Shown here one piece after another: positions 1-7,385 of a DNA stretch of 15,763 bases; the first letter of the stretch is position 1; every line of letters begins with the position of its first letter. The stretch is from UMGS1474 sp050946775. Lineage in GTDB: Bacteria; Bacillota; Clostridia; Oscillospirales; Acutalibacteraceae. The DNA is taken from contig JBMNVL010000041.1 of NCBI GenBank assembly GCA_050946775.1, positions 1-15,763 on the forward strand, read 5' to 3'. Below the pieces are notes generated by a model that did not search any database, was not told the origin of the DNA, and was given only the letters and a program-made list of their open reading frames with translations. Made by a program: the position numbers and the translations under genes.

Positions 1-785
1 CCAAGCAACTGGCGCAGTACGCCGAGGACGGCAGCTCCTATCTGGAAACCACCCGCGCTACCATGCGGCTGGTCGACGGCGCCGATCTGCTGACCGAGCA
101 GGAGGAAAACCGTCTGCTGGCCCGGCTCAACGAGGTCAGCGACCGCAATGACTGCGACGTCGTGGTGGTCACGGCGGAAGATACCGACGGCAAATCCGCC
201 ATGGACTACGCCGACGATTACTACGATTATCACGACTATGGTCAGGACGGCGTGCTGCTGCTGGTCAGCATGGAAGAGCGGGACTGGTGGATCTCCACCT
301 CCGGCTATGGCATCACGGCGCTGACCGACGCCGGGATCGAGTACATCGGCGATCAGATCATCGGGGATCTCGGCGACGGCAACTACGCCGATGCGTTTGC
401 CACCTACGCCCGGCTGTGCGACGAGTTTTTCACCCAGGCGAAGACCGGCGATCCGTATGACGTGGACAACATCGAGTCCATCCCCGGTTACCAGAAGCCC
501 GCGCCCAACTATCTGATGTGGATCGGCGGGTCGCTGTTGGCGGGATTGATCGTGGCGCTGATCGGTACCGGCTCGATGAAATCCAAGCTCAAGACCGTCC
601 GCTTCCAGGCGGCGGCGTCGAGCTATCTCAAGCCGGGCAGTCTCAACGTCACCCAGGCGCGCGAGACCTTCCTGTATACCCATGTGGACCGCGTTGCCAA
701 GCCCCAGTCGTCATCCTCGGGCGGCAGCAGTACCCATACCTCTTCCTCCGGATCCAGCCATGGAGGCGGCGGCGGACATTTCTAA
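1..785 (+). CDS. TPM-domain membrane protein (5' end outside the window)
   Basis: The frame is open to the window edge from base 3, so the gene starts upstream; the ATG at 63 lies inside the domain run-up and has no ribosome binding site. The visible part is 260 residues. Counting from the ATG at 63, residues 8-125 look like a TPM domain (LLTEQEENRLLARLNE, then the VVVVTAEDT strand, GQDGVLLLVSMEERDWWI and a closing acidic helix). A transmembrane segment (about 152-173, YLMWIGGSLLAGLIVALIG) and a Ser/Gly/His-rich tail ending SHGGGGGHF follow. This order, TPM domain, one membrane span, then a low-complexity glycine tail, is usual for the family in Bacillota; the TPM domain would sit outside the membrane. 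The family has been linked to phosphatase activity and to photosystem II repair in plants, but the bacterial role is unclear. A signal peptide probably lies upstream of the window. The next gene starts 14 bases on, so the two form an operon. Confidence 0.85.
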   Translation, partial: KQLAQYAEDGSSYLETTRATMRLVDGADLLTEQEENRLLARLNEVSDRNDCDVVVVTAEDTDGKSAMDYADDYYDYHDYGQDGVLLLVSMEERDWWISTSGYGITALTDAGIEYIGDQIIGDLGDGNYADAFATYARLCDEFFTQAKTGDPYDVDNIESIPGYQKPAPNYLMWIGGSLLAGLIVALIGTGSMKSKLKTVRFQAAASSYLKPGSLNVTQARETFLYTHVDRVAKPQSSSSGGSSTHTSSSGSSHGGGGGHF

Positions 786-799
786 AGGAGGCCACAACG

Positions 800-1363
800 A
801 TGAGCATTTTTGACAAGCTGAAAAACGCCGCGCAGGATCTGGCGGCGCAGGCGACGACCCCGTCCAATCAAAGCGAGACCTTCTCCTTTGCCGCGCTTCC
901 CGAAAGCGTAGGGGAGATGCAGGCGCTGCCCGAGGCGGCGATGGACACCCCCTTCAAAACGGCGGCGCTGACGGTCTGCGCTCTGTGCGCCTACGCGGCG
1001 GATAAGGAGATCGGCAAGCAGATGCTGAACTTCCTCAAGGGCCCCCGTCCGCTGACGCCCACCGAGATCCAGTTTTTGAACGACCGGTTTATGGACGGCA
1101 AGACTTATCTGCCCTTCTCCTATTTCGCCGGGGCGAAGCCGGAAAACGACTATACCCCGTCCGAGCCCTTCACCGTCACGGTGACGAGCAACCCCTATTC
1201 CTATCAAAACGAGGGCTACGCCACCCTGTATATCGCCTCGGGCGGCGCCGACAGTCCCCGGCCGCTGACTCTGCGCCGCAAAGGCGACGGCCAGTGGTGC
1301 CTGTGGGAGCAGTCCCTGCTGGTGGGGATCCGCGAACCCAAATCCGCCGATCCCTGGGCGTAA
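800..1363 (+). CDS. Hypothetical protein, 187 aa
   Basis: The ATG at 800 is preceded by AAAGGAGG at 785-792, which overlaps the stop codon of the TPM gene, so this start is preferred over the longer open frame that reads back into that gene. The product has no signal peptide and no clear membrane span. The N-terminus (MSIFDKLKNAAQDLAAQA) is amphipathic. A small hydrophobic helical patch (TAALTVCALCAYAADKEIG) follows, then a conserved-looking core with LTPTEIQFLNDRFMDGKTYLPFSYFAGA. The C-terminal half is beta-rich (FTVTVTSNPYSY, GYATLYIASGGADSPRPLTL, GQWCLWEQSLLVGIR). It resembles a group of uncharacterised clostridial proteins of unknown function (possibly DUF6935, from memory and not certain). 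Its place directly after a TPM-domain gene suggests a linked envelope role, but no function can be stated. Confidence 0.85.
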   Translation: MSIFDKLKNAAQDLAAQATTPSNQSETFSFAALPESVGEMQALPEAAMDTPFKTAALTVCALCAYAADKEIGKQMLNFLKGPRPLTPTEIQFLNDRFMDGKTYLPFSYFAGAKPENDYTPSEPFTVTVTSNPYSYQNEGYATLYIASGGADSPRPLTLRRKGDGQWCLWEQSLLVGIREPKSADPWA

Positions 1364-1371
1364 ACGAATCC

Positions 1372-1410
1372 AAAAGCACCGTTCTGTCATTTGACAGAAC
1401 GGTGCTTTTT
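1372..1410 (+). terminator. Intrinsic terminator of the TPM operon
   Basis: A perfect 18-bp inverted repeat (1372-1389 against 1392-1409, core GCACCGTTCTGTCA) ends in a run of five T. It starts 8 bases after the stop codon of the 187-aa gene. The A-run on the 5' side would also give T residues on the minus strand, so it could work in both directions. Confidence 0.93.
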
Positions 1411-1452
1411 GCGAAAAAAAGCTGATCGGCAAGCGTGCCGCAAGTCTGAAGG

Positions 1453-1475
1453 GCGGGCGGATGGTATCCGCCCGC
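1453..1475. repeat. Perfect 10-bp palindromic hairpin
   Basis: GCGGGCGGAT at 1453-1462 pairs with ATCCGCCCGC at 1466-1475 around a GGT loop. It abuts the GGATGAC-type repeat that follows and shares the word ATCCGCCC with the hairpin at 15283-15323. No gene lies between 1364 and 1593; this stretch holds only the terminator and palindromic repeats. Confidence 0.7.
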
Positions 1476-1570
1476 AGGATGACGAAAAAAAGATCCTTCG
1501 GGCTTATGCCCTCAGGATGACAAACATCGTATTGCGATGTCATCCTTCGCTTCGCTCAGGATCTTTTCGT
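1476..1570. repeat. Composite palindromic repeat (two inverted GGATGACA units)
   Basis: Two related units face each other. The first runs from GATCCTT through a GGGC-TTAT-GCCC hairpin to AGGATGACA (about 1492-1522). The second, in inverse orientation, runs from TGTCATCCT through TCGCTTCGCTC to AGGATCTTTT (about 1538-1567). Between them is a small palindrome, CATCG (1525-1529) and CGATG (1535-1539). ATCCT/AGGAT pairs close each hairpin (1493-1497 with 1514-1518; 1542-1546 with 1558-1562). Short palindromes built on TGTCATCCT and AGGATCTTTT are, from memory, widespread intergenic repeats in several phyla, of REP or MITE type. No protein is encoded. Confidence 0.65.
1485..1518 (-). terminator. 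Probable terminator for the C39-like gene, supplied by the repeat
   Basis: Read on the minus strand, ATCCT-GA-GGGC-ATAA-GCCC-GA-AGGAT is followed by C and seven T (1491 down to 1485). It lies about 75 bases past the stop codon of the 273-aa gene, with no other minus-strand terminator between them. The second unit of the repeat gives a weaker plus-strand version with four T (1542-1567). Confidence 0.65.
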
Positions 1571-1593
1571 TTGTTGGATATGTGGCGGACGGG

Positions 1594-2415
1594 TTACCCA
1601 TCCACCCGGTGAACGATCAGCGCCTGCTTGCCCATCTGCTCGTAGCGCCGCTCCAACAGATCCCGCGGCACCCGGATCACGCCGTTATGGCCGTAGGGAT
1701 CGTTGCAATAGTAGTTGTCCTCGTCGTAACCCACCAGCACCAGACAATGCTCGTTGGCGATCCAGGTCACCGTCGAGCCGTCCCGGGGGTTGATCCACCT
1801 AGCGCCTTCGTAAGGCTCGACCATATTGATGGTGGCCCAGATCAGCACCGGCACCTGCCGATCGATGTATTTTTTCGCCAACTCGCTCAGCTCCTGACCG
1901 CACCGGTTGCCTACCGCCAGATCGTCCCGTTCACCGGCCAGCAGATCCTTGACGGCGCGGCCGATCACCGGCGCGTAACAGCCGTAGCCGGTGTTTTCCC
2001 GGGGATCGCCGATAAAGCGCTGCTCGGGACTGGGGCCGTAGGTCTGACCGTTTCGCTGGCGCAATTCACTGCACCGCAGGTAGTAGTCGATGAACTCGTC
2101 CACCGAAACGTCCACGCCCCAATACCGGAGCAGCATCACCGCGCTGACGCTCTCGCACCCGGTGGGGTAGGCGGATTGATCGAGATAGGGCACGTCCAGT
2201 ATTACCGCCGTGTCCGGCACCGCCACGTCGGTTGCCACAGCGTCTGGCTCGTTTTGGTTTTGCCGGTCGACGTCGACGGGCGGCGTCTCGTTTTCGGCGA
2301 CGGCCGGCAGCAGACGGGCGTATCCCTGCGTATAAAAGTCGATCCCTTTCCACACCAGCAGACCGCCGATGACGACCGCCAGCAGGATACACCCGACGCG
2401 TTTGACCATTTTCAC
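1594..2415 (-). CDS. Membrane-anchored C39-like (papain-fold) cysteine peptidase, 273 aa
   Basis: GTG at 2415 is chosen because AAAGGAGGG lies 8 bases before it; the in-frame ATG six bases on would be too far away. Residues 6-24 form an N-terminal membrane anchor, followed by an acidic linker (about 40-68). The rest matches the C39-like family (Peptidase_C39_2): DVPYLDQ with Q80 as likely oxyanion residue, YPTGCESVSAVMLL with catalytic C87, NEHCLVLVGYD with H223, and NDPYG with D239. All expected catalytic residues are present, so the enzyme may be active outside the membrane; members are mostly uncharacterised, and substrates are unknown. Unlike true bacteriocin C39 exporters, it has no ABC transporter domains. 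It is the last gene after the two-component system, 79 bases behind the 324-aa gene, with no terminator visible in that gap. Confidence 0.87.
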   Translation of the reverse strand: MKMVKRVGCILLAVVIGGLLVWKGIDFYTQGYARLLPAVAENETPPVDVDRQNQNEPDAVATDVAVPDTAVILDVPYLDQSAYPTGCESVSAVMLLRYWGVDVSVDEFIDYYLRCSELRQRNGQTYGPSPEQRFIGDPRENTGYGCYAPVIGRAVKDLLAGERDDLAVGNRCGQELSELAKKYIDRQVPVLIWATINMVEPYEGARWINPRDGSTVTWIANEHCLVLVGYDEDNYYCNDPYGHNGVIRVPRDLLERRYEQMGKQALIVHRVDG

Positions 2416-2494
2416 GGGCGATCCCTCCTTTCGGTCTAAGCCTACACCCGGGGCTGTTAAAAAGTCATCGGCAAACGGCAAAGAATTTGCAAAA

Positions 2495-3469
2495 TCACCC
2501 GGTCAGATCCAGAAGATGGTAGCCGCAGATCGCCTCGCGTTCAGGATCGACGTAGAGAAGCAATCCCCATTTGCCCTTGTCGCGCGGCAGGAAAAACAAC
2601 AAAATCTCGCTCTCGTAGTATACCATCTGATAGTCCCCGCCGTCAATCAGATCCATCATTTGGTTCACCGTTTCGGAATAGCTGTAATCCTCCCAGTTGA
2701 CCTCTCGAGGGTGAATCTGAAGATAAACCTCCACGGCCGCCGTCAGAACGTCCTGACCCCAAGGGATATTCGTCCATCGCCCCGGGCGGTCGCTTTCCGC
2801 TTCGTCCATCCCCTCGACTTCTTTTGAAACGTTTTCACGATGGCGGGCAATGACCTCCTCCAGCCAGGCGGATTTTTCCTGCCAGGCGTCAAAATCCAGT
2901 TGAGCCGTCGGCATTTGAGGGCGAACGTGGAGGGCTTCCCACCGGCCAAATTTGTCCATCACCATATCCAGCCGGTAGTTTTCGCCGGTGACGCTCGTAT
3001 AAGAAACGCGGGGGAAAAACGCTTTTCCCTCCGCTTCCTGCACGGCGGCGAAGGCGAAAAAGTCGGTGCCGTTCGCCGGTTCACAGGCGCTTTCCAGCCG
3101 ACCATGGGCGTCGGTAAGCCGCCAGCCGGCGTCGTCCAGCGCCAGCAGCGCGTCGGTGATTTGCCGGTTGAGTTCCTCCCGCGCCGCTTTCTCCTCCGCT
3201 TTGCTGTCTGCACCGGATGTGTCGGCGGCAATAACCTTCGACAGGGGCACGCACGCCCGCGGATCGTACAGCGTCCAGGGATAAAAGGTCAGCCCCTCCT
3301 GCCGGTCGACCACCAGCGCCGACCGGTCGCTTTCCAGCGACCGGGTCACTACGGTGCCAGGCTTTTCAGCAGGCATCACCGCCTGCGCGATATCCATGCC
3401 GAAATAGCCGCCCGCGAGGATCGCCGCGGCGGACAGGCCGACCAGTCCGTTTTGCAGCCAGTTTTTCAT
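2495..3469 (-). CDS. Membrane-anchored protein of unknown function, 324 aa
   Basis: The ATG at 3469 overlaps the kinase stop codon (ATGA, bases 3469-3466), so translation is coupled to the kinase. The N-terminus (LVGLSAAAILAGGYFG, about residues 9-24) is a signal anchor or uncleaved signal; the remaining 300 residues would be extracytoplasmic. The soluble part is acidic and of mixed alpha/beta character: an N-terminal strand region (LVVDRQEGLTFYPWTLYD), an Ala/Glu-rich helix around SKAEEKAAREELNRQITDAL, and a C-terminal part with ENYRLDMVMDKFGRWEALHV and ESEILLFFLPRDKGKWGLLLYVD. I recognise no family. The position after a kinase resembles accessory regulators such as YycH/YycI, which tune a kinase from outside the membrane, but no sequence similarity to those can be claimed. 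It may instead be an envelope protein controlled by the system. Confidence 0.85.
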   Translation of the reverse strand: MKNWLQNGLVGLSAAAILAGGYFGMDIAQAVMPAEKPGTVVTRSLESDRSALVVDRQEGLTFYPWTLYDPRACVPLSKVIAADTSGADSKAEEKAAREELNRQITDALLALDDAGWRLTDAHGRLESACEPANGTDFFAFAAVQEAEGKAFFPRVSYTSVTGENYRLDMVMDKFGRWEALHVRPQMPTAQLDFDAWQEKSAWLEEVIARHRENVSKEVEGMDEAESDRPGRWTNIPWGQDVLTAAVEVYLQIHPREVNWEDYSYSETVNQMMDLIDGGDYQMVYYESEILLFFLPRDKGKWGLLLYVDPEREAICGYHLLDLTG

Positions 3470-4911
3470 AGCGCTTCCTCCTGCGGCAGATATACCGCTG
3501 CCGTCGTGCCTTCATCGGGCGCTGAGTCGATGCGCAGCTCCCCTTGGTGGCGGCGGACGATCTCGGCGCACAGCGCCAGTCCCAATCCCGCACCGCCCGC
3601 TTTGCGGGAACGGGATTTGTCGACCATATAAAAAGGCGCGGTCACCTTGTCGATCTCGCTTTGCGGCATCCCGATGCCGCGGTCGATCACCGCTAAGCGG
3701 ATCCGTCCGTCGGCGCTTCGACGGCAGGTCAGCGTCACCGTTTGCCCCTCGGCGGAGGCTTTGGCGGCGTTGTCGATCAGATTGTACAAAAGCGAGGCGA
3801 ACAAGGTACGGTCCACCGTCAGCGTCACGCCGTCCTGCGCTTCCCAGCGCAGCGCCACCCCGCGTTTTGACAGCAGGGGCACCATTTTGTCGGCGGTGTC
3901 AGCCAGCAGATCGGCCGCGCTGAGGGTTTCCCTGTCCAGCGTCACGTTACGGGTGGTCACCAGCTCCATCAGCTTGCCGGACAGCGCCTGCAAGCGCTTG
4001 GTCTCCTCCACGATGATCCCGGCGTATTGGCGTCGCCGCTCGTCACTGACGGCGCGGGTGATCCGCAGGATATCGGCAAAGCCGAGGATGGAGGTCAGCG
4101 GGGTCTTCATCTCGTGCGCCAGATTGTCGATAAACTGTTTGCGGCTTTCGGCCAACCCTTCCAGCCGGGACACGTTGTCCTCGATCGACGCCGCCATTTG
4201 GTTGATGTTTTTTGCCAGCTCCCGGAATTCCCGCCCGCCTTTTTCGGGCACCCGCCGGCGGTAGTCACCCTCGGCGATGGCCTGCATCGTTTCGTGGATG
4301 CGGTGCAGGGGAGAGAGCAGCCGCCAGACGATCAGCATCAATATCCCGCCGATCACCGACGCGAATGCCACGCTGATCAGGCGAACGAACCGCAGTTGCC
4401 CCGAAAGGGTGTCGTAAACGGCGGTGACGTCGGTCACGGTGAACAGAAAATGGCGGGTCGCCTCCAGCGTCACCGGCCCGCCGACCAGAACGTACCGGCA
4501 CTCGTCTTGTTCGATCACGGTGATCCGCACGGTATCGGAATCGGCGGTGCTTTCGCGCACCGTCGTCACGAACGCTTCCGCCAGCGGGTCGGCCTGCCAT
4601 TTGGTCAGCATCGCTCCCTGGTCGTGGGCGATCGCCACGCCGCTGTCCCCGCCGACGCGGGAGGCGACCAGGGTGCTCAGCAAAGCGTCCACCTCGGCGT
4701 CCGGCAGGATGGGTCGGCCGCGCCGCAGCCGTTCATAGACCACCCGGTTTTGCAAAGTGGCGGCCAGATACCGGTATTGCGATACCGCCTGCTCCTGCTC
4801 CCGCTGAAGGGTCAGCCGGTGGCTGGAAACCAATATGACGCCGGCGGTGACGTTGACGGCCAGCAAAATCAGCGCCAGCGAGGCCAAAAATACCTTGTGC
4901 CACAACTTCAT
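3466..4911 (-). CDS. Sensor histidine kinase (HAMP, HisKA, HATPase), 481 aa
   Basis: The start at 4911 is set by the ATGA overlap with the response regulator stop; a longer open frame to 5046 runs inside that gene and is not used. The membrane spans are about residues 7-29 and 175-198, with an extracytoplasmic sensor of about 145 residues between them. A HAMP linker follows (about 199-247; SPLHRIHETMQAIAEGDYRRR). The HisKA H-box FIDNLAHEMKTPLTSILGF carries phospho-acceptor H266. The ATPase domain has the N-box LLYNLIDNAAKAS (N381), G1 DRGIGMP (about 410-415), the F-box APFYMVDKSRS and G2 GGAGLGLAL (439-447). All catalytic boxes are intact. It would phosphorylate the regulator encoded just upstream. 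The input signal cannot be read from sequence, but the downstream membrane-anchored peptidase and unknown protein point to the cell envelope. Confidence 0.95.
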   Translation of the reverse strand: MKLWHKVFLASLALILLAVNVTAGVILVSSHRLTLQREQEQAVSQYRYLAATLQNRVVYERLRRGRPILPDAEVDALLSTLVASRVGGDSGVAIAHDQGAMLTKWQADPLAEAFVTTVRESTADSDTVRITVIEQDECRYVLVGGPVTLEATRHFLFTVTDVTAVYDTLSGQLRFVRLISVAFASVIGGILMLIVWRLLSPLHRIHETMQAIAEGDYRRRVPEKGGREFRELAKNINQMAASIEDNVSRLEGLAESRKQFIDNLAHEMKTPLTSILGFADILRITRAVSDERRRQYAGIIVEETKRLQALSGKLMELVTTRNVTLDRETLSAADLLADTADKMVPLLSKRGVALRWEAQDGVTLTVDRTLFASLLYNLIDNAAKASAEGQTVTLTCRRSADGRIRLAVIDRGIGMPQSEIDKVTAPFYMVDKSRSRKAGGAGLGLALCAEIVRRHQGELRIDSAPDEGTTAAVYLPQEEAL

Positions 4912-5576
4912 CGGCCGCCCTCGCTTTCCAGCCGGTAGCCGAGCTTCGGGATGGTGACCAGCCGGTTTTGCAGCCCCATTTTGCGGCGCAATTGCTGCAC
5001 GTGGATATCCACCGTCCGGCTTTCCCCGGCAAATTCGTATCCCCATACCGCCGACAGCAGTCTTTCGCGGGTGATGGCGAGATCGGGATGGCGGATGAAA
5101 AAGGCCAGCACGTCAAACTCCTTGGGGGTCAGCGCCACCGGCACGCCGCCTTTTTTGACGGTATGTTCCGACAAATTGAGAACGATCTCACCGTAGGTCA
5201 GTATCTCCTGTGTCCGGTGGGTGCGCCGCAGAACCACCTCGATGCGAGCCAGCAATTCCACCGTCTCAAAGGGCTTGACGATGTAATCCTCGGCGCCCAG
5301 CCGCAGCCCTTTGACGCGGTCGACCACGTCCTGCCGGGCGGTGAGAAAGATCACCGGCGTGGGCGCATCCTTGGCCCGCTCCATCACCGAAAAGCCGTCC
5401 TGACCGGGCAGCATCACGTCCAGCAGCGCCAGATCGTACCGCCCGCTCATCAACTGCTCTAGCGCGTCGGCGCCGTTGTCACAAAGATCGCTTTCATACC
5501 GCACGATCGCCAGTGCCACCTGCAGCATCTGGCCGATATGGGGATCGTCTTCCACAATCAAAATGCGGATAGCCAT
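4908..5576 (-). CDS. OmpR/PhoB-family response regulator, 222 aa
   Basis: A receiver domain (about 1-117) has the acidic pocket E9-D10-D11, phospho-acceptor D53 in LLDVMLPGQDG, T79 in FLTAR and K101 in DYIVKPFE. A winged-helix DNA-binding domain follows (about 126-218) with LTPKEFDVLAFF, the turn before the recognition helix (VWGYEFAGESRTVDIHVQQLRRK) and the C-terminal wing (TIPKLGYRLE). The length and order are typical for the family. The ATG at 5576 follows a weak AGAGGG site, and a good promoter lies 32 bases upstream. The gene is first of four on this strand and overlaps the kinase by four bases. It most likely activates its own operon or envelope genes; no repeat that would mark its binding site is evident near the promoter. 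Confidence 0.95.
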   Translation of the reverse strand: MAIRILIVEDDPHIGQMLQVALAIVRYESDLCDNGADALEQLMSGRYDLALLDVMLPGQDGFSVMERAKDAPTPVIFLTARQDVVDRVKGLRLGAEDYIVKPFETVELLARIEVVLRRTHRTQEILTYGEIVLNLSEHTVKKGGVPVALTPKEFDVLAFFIRHPDLAITRERLLSAVWGYEFAGESRTVDIHVQQLRRKMGLQNRLVTIPKLGYRLESEGGR

Positions 5577-5607
5577 GCGTTTCGCCCTCTCTGAAAAGTC
5601 TGTCTTC

Positions 5608-5636
5608 AGTATACCAGTATTTCAGGCTTTGGACAA
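5608..5636 (-). promoter_or_regulatory. Promoter of the two-component operon
   Basis: On the minus strand TTGTCC (5636-5631) and TATACT (5613-5608) are separated by exactly 17 bases. The expected leader before the ATG at 5576 is about 25 bases. It lies between the glycosyltransferase terminator and the regulator gene, so the operon has its own start. Confidence 0.75.
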
Positions 5637-5670
5637 CCGCCCGACCGCTTGGATGATGCAAAATTTTTGC

Positions 5671-5704
5671 AAAAAAACGCCTTCGCCGTCGGCGAAGGCG
5701 TTTT
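5671..5704 (-). terminator. Intrinsic terminator of the lipoprotein-glycosyltransferase operon
   Basis: A perfect 15-bp inverted repeat (5690-5704 against 5674-5688, core CGCCTTCGCCG) starts 9 bases after the glycosyltransferase stop codon. On the minus strand it ends in seven T (5677-5671). Confidence 0.93.
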
Positions 5705-5712
5705 GGTAAATC

Positions 5713-6642
5713 TTACTGATCGTCTCCGCAGGTGTGGGAGACGATGTAGCGGGGACGGCCCTTGATCTCCTCGTAAATCTTGGAAATGTAATAGCCGATG
5801 ATCCCCAGGCTGATCATCATGATGCTGCCGATGAACAGCAGCAGCAAAATCACGGTGGTAAAGCCGCCCAGCGCCACTCCGGCGATCTTCTGGCACAGGG
5901 CGATGATCCCCATCACCAGCGTCACCAGCAGCATCAGCACCCCCAGCACGGTGACGACGTGCATCGGGGCGGAGGAAAAGCTGGTCACGTTGGACACCGC
6001 GTATTTCATCAGCGACCAGGTAGACCATTTGGAAGCGCCGGCGGTACGTTCCCGCACGTCGAATTCCACCTGGGTGGTCTTGAATCCCACCCACGAGGAC
6101 AGCGCGCGGAAAAACGCGTGCTTTTCCCGGATGGTCAGCAGCACGTCCACCGCCTTGCGGTCGAGCAGCTTGAAATCCGATGCCCGGCGCATATCGATCC
6201 CGGTCGCCCGGCTGATCAGCCCGTAGAAGACGACCGCGCTCATCCGGTGGAAGACCGATTCCTTGCCCCGGCTGGACTTGACGGCTTCGATTACTTCGTA
6301 CCCTTCGTTCCACAAGGCGACCATTTCCACGATCTTTTCGGGCGGATGCTGCAGATCGCAGTCGATCACCACGCACCCGTCGCCCCGCATATGGGACATC
6401 CCGGCGAAAATGGCGGCCTCTTTGCCGAAGTTGCGGGAAAAGGACACCCCTCGCACCCGGCTGTCTTTGGCGGCCGCTTCCCGGATCAGCGCCCAGGTGT
6501 TGTCCGATGAACCGTCGTCGACAAACACAAGTTCAAACGGGATGGCCGCCCCGTCCAGTACCCGGGTCAGCTCGGCCACTGTCCGGGACAGGATCCCTTC
6601 CTCGTTATAGGCCGGGATCACAACGGACAAACACTTGTCCAT
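5713..6642 (-). CDS. Polyprenyl-phosphate glycosyltransferase, GT2, GtrB/DPM1-like, 309 aa
   Basis: The N-terminal GT-A domain starts VVIPAYNEEG and has FVDDGSSDNTW (about 40-50) and the metal-binding DCD at 94-96 in VVIDCDLQHP. SFSRNFGKEAAIFAGM and ERTAGASKWSTWSLMKYA (about 198-214) are signatures of the group that transfers a hexose from a nucleotide sugar to undecaprenyl (or other polyprenyl) phosphate. Two C-terminal membrane spans follow (about 226-249 and 262-287), then the usual short basic tail KIYEEIKGRPRYIV. The length is typical of GtrB and CsbB/YkcC-type enzymes. The lipid-linked sugar would be flipped and used outside the membrane on wall polymers or proteins; no flippase or second transferase is in the window. 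The ribosome site AAAGGAG lies 8 bases before the ATG, and the lipoprotein gene ends 27 bases upstream, in one operon. Confidence 0.93.
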   Translation of the reverse strand: MDKCLSVVIPAYNEEGILSRTVAELTRVLDGAAIPFELVFVDDGSSDNTWALIREAAAKDSRVRGVSFSRNFGKEAAIFAGMSHMRGDGCVVIDCDLQHPPEKIVEMVALWNEGYEVIEAVKSSRGKESVFHRMSAVVFYGLISRATGIDMRRASDFKLLDRKAVDVLLTIREKHAFFRALSSWVGFKTTQVEFDVRERTAGASKWSTWSLMKYAVSNVTSFSSAPMHVVTVLGVLMLLVTLVMGIIALCQKIAGVALGGFTTVILLLLFIGSIMMISLGIIGYYISKIYEEIKGRPRYIVSHTCGDDQ

Positions 6643-6669
6643 GTACTCACTCCTTTGGGAAGCCCTCGC

Positions 6670-7248
6670 TTATTCGCCGGAAGAATTTCCCATCGTCAGG
6701 GTGCGCCCGCACAGGGCTCGCCACGCGTCCATAGCGGCGGGATCGTTCAAAAGCGTGTGCATCTCCTCGGCAACGCCGCTGTCCTCAAACAGACCGGCGC
6801 AGCTGTCCCAATCCTCCACGCAGCTGTCGATCTGTTTGGTGACGGTCATGAAATTGGTGTCAAACGTTTTCCGGTCCTGCTCCGACATTCCCTCCCAGCA
6901 GGTCAGCAGCGTTTCGCTTGCCAAATCGCCGTTTGCCAGAGCATCGGCGTGATCGGCGGCAAAGCGAAGCACCGCGCAGCAGGCCCTGGCCATCACCAGG
7001 GAAGAACCGGACACGCCTTGCTGGAAGCTGTTGATCTGAAGGAAATACCCCTGGGTCAAGTCCTCCGCCGTCAGCGTCGACGCGGCAGCCGTCGTGGTAG
7101 CCGGCGCCTCGGTGGTGGTCGTGGAGGATGTCCCGGCGGTCGAGACGGTAGCGTCCCCTGAAGACGTGTTGGCCGGGGAGTTGTTTGAACAGGCAGCCAG
7201 TGTAAGGGCAAAAGCCGCGGCAAGCGTCAATGCGATGATTTTTTTCAA
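6670..7248 (-). CDS. Lipoprotein of unknown function, 192 aa (TTG start)
   Basis: No ATG fits; TTG at 7248 has AAAGGAG 9 bases before it and gives a textbook lipoprotein signal: KK, a hydrophobic core, and lipobox L17-A18-A19-C20. A Thr/Ser/Ala-rich linker runs from about 22 to 58, as in many wall-spanning lipoproteins. The folded part (about 60-185) is mostly helical with five cysteines (CC in ARACCAVLRF, TCWEG, DSCVEDWDSCAG, ALCGR), an unusual number for an exported clostridial protein and possibly forming disulfides. The family is not recognised. The gene is first in an operon with the glycosyltransferase, so a role beside glycan assembly or as a substrate of glycosylation (the Thr-rich linker would suit O-linked sugar) is possible but only inferred. 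A longer open frame upstream reads through the antisense strand of the tRNA gene and is spurious. Confidence 0.88.
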   Translation of the reverse strand: MKKIIALTLAAAFALTLAACSNNSPANTSSGDATVSTAGTSSTTTTEAPATTTAAASTLTAEDLTQGYFLQINSFQQGVSGSSLVMARACCAVLRFAADHADALANGDLASETLLTCWEGMSEQDRKTFDTNFMTVTKQIDSCVEDWDSCAGLFEDSGVAEEMHTLLNDPAAMDAWRALCGRTLTMGNSSGE

Positions 7249-7281
7249 ACCGATCGTCTCCTTTGTAAAGTGGTCATTTGC

Positions 7282-7310
7282 AGTATACCATAAGTCGGAA
7301 AAAAATACAA
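7282..7310 (-). promoter_or_regulatory. Promoter of the lipoprotein-glycosyltransferase operon
   Basis: On the minus strand TTGTAT (7310-7305) and TATACT (7287-7282) are 17 bases apart, about 34 bases before the TTG start. It is back to back with the tRNA promoter, with 35 bases between the two -35 boxes. Confidence 0.75.
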
Positions 7311-7345
7311 TCCATCCGCTCACTTTTCTTTGGCGGCGCCCTTTC

Positions 7346-7374
7346 TTGACAGACAAAAGCGTGTATGGTACAAT
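7346..7374 (+). promoter_or_regulatory. Promoter of the tRNA-Thr gene
   Basis: A perfect TTGACA (7346-7351), a 17-base spacer and TACAAT (7369-7374) lie 11 bases before the first base of the tRNA. This is close to the consensus expected for a stable RNA gene. Transcription would start near 7381. Confidence 0.88.
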
Positions 7375-7385
7375 AATGCCTGCAC

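Noticed and set aside
1594..2415. Bacteriocin-type C39 leader peptidase with a nearby double-glycine peptide system
   Set aside because: It is a stand-alone C39-like protein without an ABC transporter domain, and no double-glycine leader peptide is found near it. The 39-aa peptide lies 13 kb away and has no GG leader.
2416..2494. Separate promoter or riboswitch ahead of the C39-like gene
   Set aside because: The 79-base gap shows no convincing -35/-10 pair and no stable conserved fold by eye, only the ribosome site.
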